Assembly: GCA_964057225.1 (NCBI GenBank)
Contig: CAXKVF010000073.1
Coordinates: 1,240,001-1,304,000, forward strand
Length of the DNA: 64,000 nt
Direction of reading: 5' to 3'
Source: Auanema rhodensis
Lineage: Eukaryota; Nematoda; Chromadorea; Rhabditida; Rhabditidae
The position numbers and the translations under genes are program-made. Below, piece by piece: positions 1 to 11,427 of the stretch (its first letter is position 1; every line of letters begins with the position of its first letter). The notes under the pieces are model-generated. The model was not told where the DNA came from. It ran no database searches and saw nothing but the letters and a program-made list of their open reading frames with translations.

Positions 1-14
1 TACCAAGTGCACAT

Positions 15-20
15 CACGTG
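15..20. promoter_or_regulatory. CACGTG motif 1 (G-box/E-box-like; matches the yeast CDEI form RTCACRTG)
   Basis: This palindrome sits in the context ATCACGTG (13-20) and recurs once per monomer. It is lost in monomers where G20 is A (for example near 6,354, 13,206, 15,671, 17,783, 20,951 and 22,887) and in the four monomers with the 2-bp deletion. CACGTG is the core site of many bHLH and bZIP proteins, and the yeast centromere factor Cbf1 binds RTCACRTG. Binding here is not shown; the entry records the motif only. Confidence 0.4.
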
Positions 21-47
21 TACATTTAATTAGCATAAATTAAAGTT

Positions 48-53
48 CACGTA
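48..53. promoter_or_regulatory. CACGTA motif 2
   Basis: This half-degenerate relative of the CACGTG box lies 33 bp centre-to-centre after motif 1. It recurs in nearly every monomer. G51A destroys it at 33,126 and 62,521, T52G alters it at 35,767 and 38,759, and C50/G51 are otherwise rarely changed. Its role is unknown. Confidence 0.3.
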
Positions 54-89
54 AATTTCAAAGTCATGGTTACCATGCACCAATATCAA

Positions 90-105
90 TAAAAATTTGT
101 TTTTA
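90..105. repeat. A-tract/T-tract inverted repeat TAAAAA-TTTG-TTTTTA
   Basis: Six-base arms TAAAAA and TTTTTA flank a four-base loop. The element recurs in nearly every monomer. A- and T-tracts of this kind bend or stiffen DNA and influence nucleosome position, which is established for A-tract DNA in general; an effect here is inference. Variants include T98C (AAATTCG at 32,469, 33,525, 60,456, 61,864 and 62,920) and T90G (for example 26,830, 28,238 and 29,998). Confidence 0.5.
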
Positions 106-156
106 GACTAATATGGACATGGGGAATCTAATTTTGAAAACCGCATCTCTTTATCT

Positions 157-166
157 TTCACGTGAA
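157..166. promoter_or_regulatory. Perfect 10-bp palindrome TTCACGTGAA containing CACGTG motif 3
   Basis: This perfect dyad is present in almost all monomers. Its centre is 32 bp before the centre of CACGTG motif 1 in the next monomer, so three CACGTR motifs form a phased cluster across each monomer junction. Rare copies are damaged: G164T near 2,100, C159T in the ttttacg monomers (for example 6,845, 7,723, 9,303 and 11,060), and C161T at 40,452. A165G (for example 43,096, 45,736, 50,664, 52,072, 54,185, 55,593 and 57,706) keeps CACGTG but shortens the palindrome. Confidence 0.4.
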
Positions 167-239
167 GCGAGTTACATACCAAGTGCACATCACGTGTACA
201 TTTAATTAGCATAAATTAAAGTTCACGTAAATTTCAAAG

Positions 240-254
240 TCATGGTTACCATGA
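240..254. repeat. 15-bp dyad TCATGGT-T-ACCATGA in an A78 monomer
   Basis: The arms TCATGGT and ACCATGA are exact reverse complements around a single T. In monomers with C78 (such as monomer 1, bases 65-77) only 6-bp arms remain; the common C78A change completes a seventh pair. The central GGTTACC is a recognisable odd-centred dyad conserved through nearly the whole array. Exceptions include TTAACATG at 44,585 and 47,401, TTACGATG at 35,258-35,265 and TTACTATG near 37,017-37,024. Confidence 0.6.
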
Positions 255-3168
255 ACCAATATCAATAAAAATTTGTTTTTAGACTAATATGGACATGGGG
301 AATCTAATTTTGAAAACCGCATCTCTTCATCTTTCACGTGAAGCGAGTTACATACCAAGTGCACATCACGTGTACATTTAATTAGCATAAATTAAAGTTC
401 ACGTAAATTTCAAAGTCATGGTTACCATGCACCAATATCAATAAAAATTTGTTTTTAGACTAATATGGACATGGGGAATCTAATTTTGAAAACCGCATCT
501 CTTTATCTTTCACGTGAAGCGAGTTACATACCAAGTGCACATCACGTGTACATTTAATTAGCATAAATTAAAGTTCACGTAAATTTCAAAGTCATGGTTA
601 CCATGCACCAATATCAATAAAAATTTGTTTTTAGACTAATATGGACATGGGGAATCTAATTTTGAAAACCGCATCTCTTTATCTTTCACGTGAAGCGAGT
701 TACATACCAAGTGCACATCACGTGTACATTTAATTAGCATAAATTAAAGTTCACGTAAATTTCAAAGTCATGGTTACCATGAACCAATATCAATAAAAAT
801 TTGTTTTTAGACTAATATGGACATGGGGAATCTAATTTTGAAAACCGCATCTCTTCATCTTTCACGTGAAGCGAGTTACATACCAAGTGCACATCACGTG
901 TACATTTAATTAGCATAAATTAAAGTTCACGTAAATTTCAAAGTCATGGTTACCATGCACCAATATCAATAAAAATTTGTTTTTAGACTAATATGGACAT
1001 GGGGAATCTAATTTTGAAAACCGCATCTCTTTATCTTTCACGTGAAGCGAGTTACATACCAAGTGCACATCACGTGTACATTTAATTAGCATAAATTAAA
1101 GTTCACGTAAATTTCAAAGTCATGGTTACCATGAACCAATATCAATAAAAATTTGTTTTTAGACTAATATGGACATGGGGAATCTAATTTTGAAAACCGC
1201 ATCTCTTCATCTTTCACGTGAAGCGAGTTACATACCAAGTGCACATCACGTGTACATTTAATTAGCATAAATTAAAGTTCACGTAAATTTCAAAGTCATG
1301 GTTACCATGCACCAATATCAATAAAAATTTGTTTTTAGACTAATATGAACATGGGGAATCTAATTTTGAAAACCGCATCTCTTTATCTTTCACGTGAAGC
1401 GAGTTACATACCAAGTGCACATCACGTGTACATTTAATTAGCATAAATTAAAGTTCACGTAAATTTCAAAGTCATGGTTACCATGCACCAATATCAATAA
1501 AAATTTGTTTTTAGACTAATATGGACATGGGGAATCTAATTTTGAAAACCGCATCTCTTTATCTTTCACGTGAAGCGAGTTACATACCAAGTGCACATCA
1601 CGTGTACATTTAATTAGCATAAATTAAAGTTCACGTAAATTTCAAAGTCATGGTTACCATGCACCAATGTCAATAAAAATTTGTTTTTAGACTAATATGG
1701 ACATGGGAAATCTAATTTTGAAAACCGCATCTCTTCATCTTTCACGTGAAGCGAGTTACATACCAAGTGCACATCACGTGTACATTTAATTAGCATAAAT
1801 TAAAGTTCACGTAAATTTCAAAGTCATGGTTACCATGCACCAATATCAATAAAAATTTGTTTTTAGACTAATATGGACATGGGGAATCTAATTTTGGAAA
1901 CCGCATCTCTTTATCTTTCACGTGAAGCGAGTTACATACCAAGTGCACATCACGTGTACATTTAATTAGCATAAATTAAAGTTCACGTAAATTTCAAAGT
2001 CATGGTTACCATGAACCAATATCAATAAAAATTTGTTTTTAGACTAATATGGACATGGGGAATCTAATTTTGAAAACCGCATCTCTTTATCTTTCACGTT
2101 AAGCGAGTTACATACCAAGTGCACATCACGTGTACATTTAATTAGCATAAATTAAAGTTCACGTAAATTTCAAAGTCATGGTTACCATGAACCAATATCA
2201 ATAAAAATTTGTTTTTAGACTAATATGGACATGGGGAATCTAATTTTGAAAACCGCATCTCTTTATCTTTCACGTGAAGCGAGTTACATACCAAGTGCAC
2301 ATCACGTGTACATTTAATTAGCATAAATTAAAGTTCACGTAAATTTCAAAGTCATGGTTACCATGCACCAATATCAATAAAAATTTGTTTTTAGACTAAT
2401 ATGGACATGGGGAATCTAATTTTGAAAACCGCATCTCTTTATCTTTCACGTGAAGCGAGTTACATACCAAGTGCACATCACGTGTACATTTAATTAGCAT
2501 AAATTAAAGTTCACGTAAATTTCAAAGTCATGGTTACCATGCACCAATATCAATAAAAATTTGTTTTTAGACTAATATGGACATGGGGAATCTAATTTTG
2601 AAAACCGCATCTCTTTATCTTTCACGTGAAGCGAGTTACATACCAAGTGCACATCACGTGTACATTTAATTAGCATAAATTAAAGTTCACGTAAATTTCA
2701 AAGTCATGGTTACCATGCACCAATATCAATAAAAATTTGTTTTTAGACTAATATGGACATGGGAAATCTAATTTTGAAAACCGCATCTCCTTATCTTTCA
2801 CGTGAAGCGAGTTACATACCAAGTGCACATCACGTGTACATTTAATTAGCATAAATTAAAGTTCACGTAAATTTCAAAGTCATGGTTACCATGCACCAAT
2901 ATCAATAAAAATTTGTTTTTAGACTAATATGGACATGGGGAATCTAATTTTGAAAACCGCATCTCTTTATCTTTCACGTGAAGCGAGTTACATACCAAGT
3001 GCACATCACGTGTACATTTAATTAGCATAAATTAAAGTTCACGTAAATTTCAAAGTCATGGTTACCATGCACCAATATCAATAAAAATTTGTTTTTAGAC
3101 TAATATGGACATGGGAAATCTAATTTTGAAAACCGCATCTCTTCATCTTTCACGTGAAGCGAGTTACA

Positions 3169-3520
3169 TACCAAGTGCACATCACGTGTACATTTAATTA
3201 GCATAAATTAAAGTTCACGTAAATTTCAAAGTCATGGTTACCATAAACCAATATCAATAAAAATTTGTTTTTAGACTAATATGGACATGGGGAATCTAAT
3301 TTTGAAAACCGCATCTCTTTATCTTTCACGTGAAGCGAGTTACATACCAAGTGCACATCACGTGTACATTTAATTAGCATAAATTAAAGTTCACGTAACT
3401 TTCAAAGTCATGGTTACCATGCACCAATATCAATAAAAATTTGTTTTTAGACTAATATGGACATGGGGAATCTAATTTTGAACACCGCATCTCTTTATCT
3501 TTCACGTGAAGCGAGTTACA
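3169..3520. repeat. Full-length relative of the deletion cassette (monomers 19-20)
   Basis: Monomer 19 carries CCATAAACC (G77A, C78A) at about 3,242, and monomer 20 carries GTAACTTTC (A55C) at about 3,395. The same pairing marks the later deletion cassettes, but here the 2-bp deletion and the preceding TTTTACG are absent. It is a plausible ancestral state of those cassettes. Confidence 0.7.
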
Positions 3521-4928
3521 TACCAAGTGCACATCACGTGTACATTTAATTAGCATAAATTAAAGTTCACGTAAATTTCAAAGTCATGGTTACCATGCAC
3601 CAATGTCAATAAAAATTTGTTTTTAGACTAATATGGACATGGGAAATCTAATTTTAAAAACCGCATCTCTTTATCTTTCACGTGAAGCGAGTTACATACC
3701 AAGTGCACATCACGTGTACATTTAATTAGCATAAATTAAAGTTCACGTAAATTTCAAAGTCATGGTTACCATGCACCAATGTCAATAAAAATTTGTTTTT
3801 AGACTAATATGGACATGGGAAATCTAATTTTGAAAACCGCATCTCTTCATCTTTCACGTGAAGCGAGTTACATACCAAGTGCACATCACGTGTACATTTA
3901 ATTAGCATAAATTAAAGTTCACGTAAATTTCAAAGTCATGGTTACCATGCACCAATATCAATAAAAATTTGTTTTTAGACTAATATGGACATGGGGAATC
4001 TAATTTTGAAAACCGCATCTCTTTATCTTTCACGTGAAGCGAGTTACATACCAAGTGCACATCACGTGTACATTTAATTAGCATAAATTAAAGTTCACGT
4101 AAATTTCAAAGTCATGGTTACCATGCACCAATGTCAATAAAAATTTGTTTTTAGACTAATATGGACATGGGAAATCTAATTTTGAAAACCGCATCTCTTC
4201 ATCTTTCACGTGAAGCGAGTTACATACCAAGTGCACATCACGTGTACATTTAATTAGCATAAATTAAAGTTCACGTAAATTTCAAAGTCATGGTTACCAT
4301 GCACCAATATCAATAAAAATTTGTTTTTAGACTAATATGGACATGGGGAATCTAATTTTGAAAACCGCATCTCTTTATCTTTCACGTGAAGCGAGTTACA
4401 TACCAAGTGCACATCACGTGTACATTTAATTAGCATAAATTAAAGTTCACGTAAATTTCAAAGTCATGGTTACCATGAACCAATATCAATACAAATTTGT
4501 TTTTAGACTAATATGGACATGGGGAATCTAATTTTGAAAACCGCATCTCTTTATCTTTCACGTGAAGCGAGTTACATACCAAGTGCACATCACGTGTACA
4601 TTTAATTAGCATAAATTAAAGTTCACGTAAATTTCAAAGTCATGGTTACCATGCACCAATATCAATAAAAATTTGTTTTTAGACTAATATGGACATGGGG
4701 AATCTAATTTTGAAAACCGCATCTCTTTATCTTTCACGTGAAGCGAGTTACATACCAAGTGCACATCACGTGTACATTTAATTAGCATAAATTAAAGTTC
4801 ACGTAAATTTCAAAGTCATGGTTACCATGAACCAATATCAATAAAAATTTGTTTTTAGACTAATATGGACATGGGGAATCTAATTTTGAAAACCGCATCT
4901 CTTTATCTTTCACGTGAAGCGAGTTACA

Positions 4929-5103
4929 TACCAAGTGCACATCACGTGTACATTTAATTAGCATAAATTAAAGTTCACGTAAATTTCAAAGTCATGGTTA
5001 CCATGAACCAATATCAATAAAAATTTGTTTTTAGACTAATATGGAGATGGGGAATCTAATTTTGAAAACGCATCTCTTTATCTTTCACGTGAAGCGAGTT
5101 ACA
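4929..5103. repeat. Monomer 29, 175 bp, 1-bp deletion
   Basis: GAAAACCGC is shortened to GAAAACGC at about 5,069 (loss of one C). This is the only length change between 1 and 6.87 kb. The same monomer also has GGAGATGG in place of GGACATGG at about 5,045. Confidence 0.95.
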
Positions 5104-6687
5104 TACCAAGTGCACATCACGTGTACATTTAATTAGCATAAATTAAAGTTCACGTAAATTTCAAAGTCATGGTTACCATGAACCAATATCAATAAAAATT
5201 TGTTTTTAGACTAATATTGACATGGGGAATCTAATTTTGAAAACCGCATCTCTTTATCTTTCACGTGAAGCGAGTTACATACCAAGTGCACATCACGTGT
5301 ACATTTAATTAGCATAAATTAAAGTTCACGTAAATTTCAAAGTCATGGTTACCATGAACCAATATCAATAAAAATTTGTTTTTAGACTAATATGGACATG
5401 GGGAATCTAATTTTGAAAACCGCATCTCTTTATCTTTCACGTGAAGCGAGTTACATACCAAGTGCACATCACGTGTACATTTAATTAGCATAAATTAAAG
5501 TTCACGTAAATTTCAAAGTCATGGTTACCATGAACCAATATCAATAAAAATTTGTTTTTAGACTAATATGGACATGGGGAATCTAATTTTGAAAACCGCA
5601 TCTCTTTATCTTTCACGTGAAGCGAGTTACATACCAAGTGCACATCACGTGTACATTTAATTAGCATAAATTAAAGTTCACGTAAATTTCAAAGTCATGG
5701 TTACCATGCACCAATATCAATAAAAATTTGTTTTTAGACTAATATGGACATGGGGAATCTAATTTTGAAAACCGCATCTCTTTATCTTTCACGTGAAGCG
5801 AGTTACATACCAAGTGCACATCACGTGTACATTTAATTAGCATAAATTAAAGTTCACGTAAATTTCAAAGTCATGGTTACCATGCACCAATATCAATAAA
5901 AATTTGTTTTTAGACTAATATGGACATGGGGAATCTAATTTTGAAAACCGCATCTCTTTATCTTTCACGTGAAGCGAGTTACATACCAAGTGCACATCAC
6001 GTGTACATTTAATTAGCATAAATTAAAGTTCACGTAATTTTCAAAGTCATGGTTACCATGAACCAATATCAATAAAAATTTGTTTTTAGACTAATATGGA
6101 CATGGGGAATCTAATTTTGAAAACCGCATCTCTTTATCTTTCACGTGAAGCGAGTTACATACCAAGTGCACATCACGTGTACATTTAATTAGCATAAATT
6201 AAAGTTCACGTAAATTTCAAAGTCATGGTTACCATGCACCAATATCAATAAAAATTTGTTTTTAGACTAATATGGACATGGGGAATCTAATTTTGAAAAC
6301 CGCATCTCTTTATCTTTCACGTGAAGCGAGTTACATACCAAGTGCACATCACGTATACATTTAATTAGCATAAATTAAAGTTCACGTAAATTTCAAAGTC
6401 ATGGTTACCATGAACCAATATCAATAAAAATTTGTTTTTAGACTAATATGGACATGGGGAATCTAATTTTGAAAACCGCATCTCTTTATCTTTCACGTGA
6501 AGCGAGTTACATACCAAGTGCACATCACGTGTACATTTAATTAGCATAAATTAAAGTTCACGTAAATTTCAAAGTCATGGTTACCATGCACCAATATCAA
6601 TAAAAATTTGTTTTTAGACTAATATGGACATGGGAAATCTAATTTTGAAAACCGCATCTCTTCATCTTTCACGTGAAGCGAGTTACA

Positions 6688-7213
6688 TACCAAGTGCACA
6701 TCACGTGTACATTTAATTAGCATAAATTAAAGTTCACGTAAATTTCAAAGTCATGGTTACCATGCACCAATATCAATAAAAATTTGTTTTTAGACTAATA
6801 TGGACATGAAGAATCTAATTTTGAAAACCGCATCTCTTTATCTTTTACGTGAAGCGAGTTACATACCAAGTGCACATCACGTTTATTTAATTAGCATAAA
6901 TTAAAGTTCACGTAAATTTCAAAGTCATGGTTACCATAAACCAATATCAATAAAAATTTGTTTTTAGACTAATATGGACATGGGGAATCTAATTTTAAAA
7001 ACCGCATCTCTTTATCTTTCACGTGAAGCGAGTTACATACCAAGTGCACATCACGTGTACATTTAATTAGCATAAATTAAAGTTCACGTAACTTTCAAAG
7101 TCATGGTTACCATGCACCAATATCAATAAAAATTTGTTTTTAGACTAATATGGACATGGGGAATCTAATTTTGAAAACCGCATCTCTTTATCTTTCACGT
7201 GAAGCGAGTTACA
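6688..7213. repeat. Three-monomer deletion cassette, copy 1 (monomers 39-41)
   Basis: Monomer 39 ends with C159T (TTTTACGTG). Monomer 40 (6,864-7,037, 174 bp) has CACGTTTATTTAATT, a net loss of 2 bp that removes CACGTG motif 1, and also CCATAAACC. Monomer 41 carries A55C (GTAACTTTC). The same combination returns at 7,566, 9,146 and 10,902. Confidence 0.9.
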
Positions 7214-7565
7214 TACCAAGTGCACATCACGTGTACATTTAATTAGCATAAATTAAAGTTCACGTAAATTTCAAAGTCATGGTTACCATGCACCAATATC
7301 AATAAAAATTTGTTTTTAGACTAATATGGACATGGGGAATCTAATTTTGAAAACCGCATCTCTTTATCTTTCACGTGAAGCGAGTTACATACCAAGTGCA
7401 CATCACGTGTACATTTAATTAGCATAAATTAAAGTTCACGTAAATTTCAAAGTCATGGTTACCATGCACCAATATCAATAAAAATTTGTTTTTAGACTAA
7501 TATGGACATGGGGAATCTAATTTTGAAAACCGCATCTCTTTATCTTTCACGTGAAGCGAGTTACA

Positions 7566-8091
7566 TACCAAGTGCACATCACGTGTACATTTAATTAGCA
7601 TAAATTAAAGTTCACGTAAATTTCAAAGTCATGGTTACCATGCACCCATATCAATAAAAATTTGTTTTTAGACTAATATGGACATGGGGAATCTAATTTT
7701 GAAAACCGCATCTCTTTATCTTTTACGTGAAGCGAGTTACATACCAAGTGCACATCACGTTTATTTAATTAGCATAAATTAAAGTTCACGTAAATTTCAA
7801 AGTCATGGTTACCATAAACCAATATCAATAAAAATTTGTTTTTAGACTAATATGGACATGGGGAATCTAATTTTGAAAACCGCATCTTATTATCTTTCAC
7901 GTGAAGCGAGTTACATACCAAGTGCACATCACGTGTACATTTAATTAGCATAAATTAAAGTTCACGTAACTTTCAAAGTCATGGTTACCATGCACCAATA
8001 TCAATAAAAATTTGTTTTTAGACTAATATGGACATGGGGAATCTAATTTTGAAAACCGCATCTCTTTATCTTTCACGTGAAGCGAGTTACA
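7566..8091. repeat. Three-monomer deletion cassette, copy 2 (monomers 44-46)
   Basis: It shares TTTTACGTG, the 2-bp deletion (monomer 45, 7,742-7,915), CCATAAACC and GTAACTTTC with copy 1, five monomers downstream. Private changes are CACCCATATC near 7,646 and CATCTTATTATC near 7,885. Confidence 0.9.
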
Positions 8092-8265
8092 TACCAAGGC
8101 ACATCACGTGTACATTTAATTAGCATAAATTAAAGTTCACGTAAATTTCAAAGTCATGGTTACCATGCACCAATATCAATAAAAATTTGTTTTAAACTAA
8201 TATGGACATGGGGAATCTAATTTTGAAAACCGCATCTCTTTATCTTTCACGTGAAGCGAGTTACA
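8092..8265. repeat. Monomer 47, 174 bp, two separate 1-bp deletions
   Basis: One base is lost in CCAAGGCAC (ordinary CCAAGTGCAC) at about 8,098. A second is lost in TTTGTTTTAAACTAAT (ordinary TTTGTTTTTAGACTAAT) at about 8,190, with G106 now A. The identical pair occurs in monomer 59, so the two monomers share recent ancestry. Confidence 0.93.
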
Positions 8266-9145
8266 TACCAAGTGCACATCACGTGTACATTTAATTAGCA
8301 TAAATTAAAGTTCACGTAAATTTCAAAGTCATGGTTACCATGCACCAATATCAATAAAAATTTGTTTTTAGACTAATATGGACATGGGGAATCTAATTTT
8401 GAAAACCGCATCTCTTTATCTTTCACGTGAAGCGAGTTACATACCAAGTGCACATCACGTGTACATTTAATTAGCATAAATTAAAGTTCACGTAACTTTC
8501 AAAGTCATGGTTACCATGCACCAATATCAATAAAAATTTGTTTTTAGACTAATATGGACATGGGGAATCTAATTTTGAAAACCGCATCTCTTTATCTTTC
8601 ACGTGAAGCGAGTTACATACCAAGTGCACATCACGTGTACATTTAATTAGCATAAATTAAAGTTCACGTAAATTTCAAAGTCATGGTTACCATGCACCAA
8701 TATCAATAAAAATTTGTTTTTAAACTAATATGGACATGGGGAATCTAATTTTGAAAACCGCATCTCTTTATCTTTCACGTGAAGCGAGTTACATACCAAG
8801 TGCACATCACGTGTACATTTAATTAGCATAAATTAAAGTTCACGTAAATTTCAAAGTCATGGTTACCATGCACCAATATCAATAAAAATTTGTTTTTAGA
8901 CTAATATGGACATGGGGAATCTAATTTTGAAAACCGCATCTCTTTATCTTTCACGTGAAGCGAGTTACATACCAAGTGCACATCACGTGTACATTTAATT
9001 AGCATAAATTAAAGTTCACGTAAATTTCAAAGTCATGGTTACCATGAACCAATATCAATAAAAATTTGTTTTTAGACTAATAAGGACATGGGGAATCTAA
9101 TTTTGAAAACCGCATCTCTTTATCTTTCACGTGAAGCGAGTTACA

Positions 9146-9671
9146 TACCAAGTGCACATCACGTGTACATTTAATTAGCATAAATTAAAGTTCACGTAAA
9201 TTTCAAAGTCATGGTTACCATGCACCAATATCAATAAAAATTTGTTTTTAGACTAATATGGACATGGGGAATCTAATTTTGAAAACCGCATCTCTTTATC
9301 TTTTACGTGAAGCGAGTTACATACCAAGTGCACATCACGTTTATTTAATTAGCATAAATTAAAGTTCACGTAAATTTCAAAGTCATGGTTACCATAAACC
9401 AATATCAATAAAAATTTGTTTTCAGACTAATATGGACATGGGGAATCTAATTTTGAAAACCGCATCTCTTTATCTTTCACGTGAAGCGAGTTACATACCA
9501 AGTGCACATCACGTGTACATTTAATTAGCATAAATTAAAGTTCACGTAACTTTCAAAGTCATGGTTACCATGCACCAATATCAATAAAAATTTGTTTTTA
9601 GACTAATATGGACATGGGGAATCTAATTTTGAAAACCGCATCTCTTTAGCTTTCACGTGAAGCGAGTTACA
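9146..9671. repeat. Three-monomer deletion cassette, copy 3 (monomers 53-55)
   Basis: It has the same four markers as copies 1 and 2; the 174-bp monomer is 9,322-9,495. It adds TTTTCAGAC at about 9,420. The monomer immediately before (monomer 52) carries TAAGGACATG at about 9,083. Confidence 0.9.
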
Positions 9672-10199
9672 TACCAAGTGCACATCACGTATACATTTAA
9701 TTAGCATAAATTAAAGTTCACGTAAATTTCAAAGTCATGGTTACCATGCACCAATATCAATAAAAATTTGTTTTTAGACTAATATGGACATGGGGAATCT
9801 AATTTTGAAAACCGCATCTCTTTATCTTTCACGTGAAGCGAGTTACATACCAAGTGCACATCACGTGTACATTTAATTAGCATAAATTAAAGTTCACGTA
9901 ACTTTCAAAGTCATGGTTACCATGCACCAATATCAATAAAAATTTGTTTTTAGACTAATATGGACATGGGGAATCTAATTTTGAAAACCGCATCTCTTTA
10001 TCTTTCACGTGAAGCGAGTTACATACCAAGTGCACATCACGTGTACATTTAATTAGCATAAATTAAAGTTCACGTAAATTTCAAAGTCATGGTTACCATG
10101 CACCAATATCAATAAAAATTTGTTTTTAGACTAATATGGACATGGGGAATCTAATTTTGAAAACCGCATCTCTTTATCTTTCACGTGAAGCGAGTTACA

Positions 10200-10373
10200 T
10201 ACCAAGGCACATCACGTGTACATTTAATTAGCATAAATTAAAGTTCACGTAAATTTCAAAGTCATGGTTACCATGCACCAATATCAATAAAAATTTGTTT
10301 TAAACTAATATGGACATGGGGAATCTAATTTTGAAAACCGCATCTCTTTATCTTTCACGTGAAGCGAGTTACA
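10200..10373. repeat. Monomer 59, 174 bp, twin of monomer 47
   Basis: It carries the same two 1-bp deletions as monomer 47 (CCAAGGCAC at about 10,205 and TTTTAAACTAAT at about 10,300). The following TAAGGACATG monomer is two monomers downstream here (10,663) but five downstream of monomer 47 (9,083). Three monomers were therefore gained or lost in one copy. Confidence 0.93.
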
Positions 10374-10901
10374 TACCAAGTGCACATCACGTGTACATTT
10401 AATTAGCATAAATTAAAGTTCACGTAAATTTCAAAGTCATGGTTACCATGCACCAATATCAATAAAAATTTGTTTTTAGACTAATATGGACATGGGGAAT
10501 CTAATTTTGAAAACCGCATCTCTTTATCTTTCACGTGAAGCGAGTTACATACCAAGTGCACATCACGTGTACATTTAATTAGCATAAATTAAAGTTCACG
10601 TAAATTTCAAAGTCATGGTTACCATGAACCAATATCAATAAAAATTTGTTTTTAGACTAATAAGGACATGGGGAATCTAATTTTGAAAACCGCATCTCTT
10701 TATCTTTCACGTGAAGCGAGTTACATACCAAGTGCACATCACGTGTACATTTAATTAGCATAAATTAAAGTTCACGTAAATTTCAAAGTCATGGTTACCA
10801 AGAACCAATATCAATAAAAATTTGTTTTTAGACTAATATGGACATGGGGAATCTAATTTTGAAAACCGCATCTCTTTATCTTTCACGTGAAGCGAGTTAC
10901 A

Positions 10902-11427
10902 TACCAAGTGCACATCACGTGTACATTTAATTAGCATAAATTAAAGTTCACGTAAATTTCAAAGTCATGGTTACCATGCACCAATATCAATAAAAATTTG
11001 TTTTTAGACTAATATGGACATGGGGAATCTAATTTTGAAAACCGCATCTCTTTATCTTTTACGTGAAGCGAGTTACATACCAAGTGCACATCACGTTTAT
11101 TTAATTAGCATAAATTAAAGTTCACGTAAATTTCAAAGTCATGGTTACCATAAACCAATATCAATAAAAATTTGTTTTTAGACTAATATGGACATGGGGA
11201 ATCTAATTTTGAAAACCGCATCTCTTTATCTTTCACGTGGAGCGAGTTACATACCAAGTGCACATCACGTGTACATTTAATTAGCATAAATTAAAGTTCA
11301 CGTAACTTTCAAAGTCATGGTTACCATGCACCAATATCAATAAAAATTTGTTTTTAGACTAATATGGACATGGGGAATCTAATTTTGAAAACCGCATCTC
11401 TTTATCTTTTACGTGAAGCGAGTTACA
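10902..11427. repeat. Three-monomer deletion cassette, copy 4 (monomers 63-65)
   Basis: It has the same TTTTACGTG, 2-bp deletion (11,078-11,251), CCATAAACC and GTAACTTTC series. This is the last deletion-bearing cassette; from 11,252 to about 51.2 kb every monomer I counted is exactly 176 bp. Confidence 0.9.

Larger units (their letters stand above)
1..176. repeat. Representative monomer (monomer 1)
   Basis: This copy serves as the coordinate reference. Landmarks: GTGCAC 7-12, CACGTG 15-20, stop-rich AT stretch 24-44, CACGTA 48-53, AAATTT 53-58, dyad CATGGT-T-ACCATG 65-77, variable site 78-81, A5-TTTG-T5 91-104, ATATGGACATGGGG 111-124, GAAAACCGC 136-144, dyad TTCACGTGAA 157-166, and GCGAG 167-171. 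It contains five CpG sites (17, 50, 142, 161, 168). Stop codons fall in all three forward frames within 27-43 and in all three reverse frames within 26-42. No open reading frame can therefore run much beyond one monomer on either strand, and 176 not being a multiple of three also breaks any frame carry-over. Confidence 0.95.
1..6687. repeat. Left subregion: mixed C78 and A78 monomers with T152C
   Basis: Monomers 1-38 alternate irregularly between GCACC and GAACC at 77-81, with CTTCATC (T152C) in several; in monomers 2, 5 and 7 it is coupled to A78. A distinct haplotype combining A85G (CAATGTC), G124A (GGGAAATC) and usually T152C occurs in monomers 10, 21, 22 and 24 (starts 1,585, 3,521, 3,697 and 4,049). 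G124A without A85G is seen at about 2,763, 3,113 and 6,631. There are no A37T, G80, T81 or G88 variants in this part. Confidence 0.85.

Noticed and set aside
90-105. Rho-independent terminator-like hairpin (A5...T5)
   Set aside because: The stem is only A-T pairs, occurs in every monomer and is not downstream of any gene. A structural or nucleosome-related reading is more plausible than termination.
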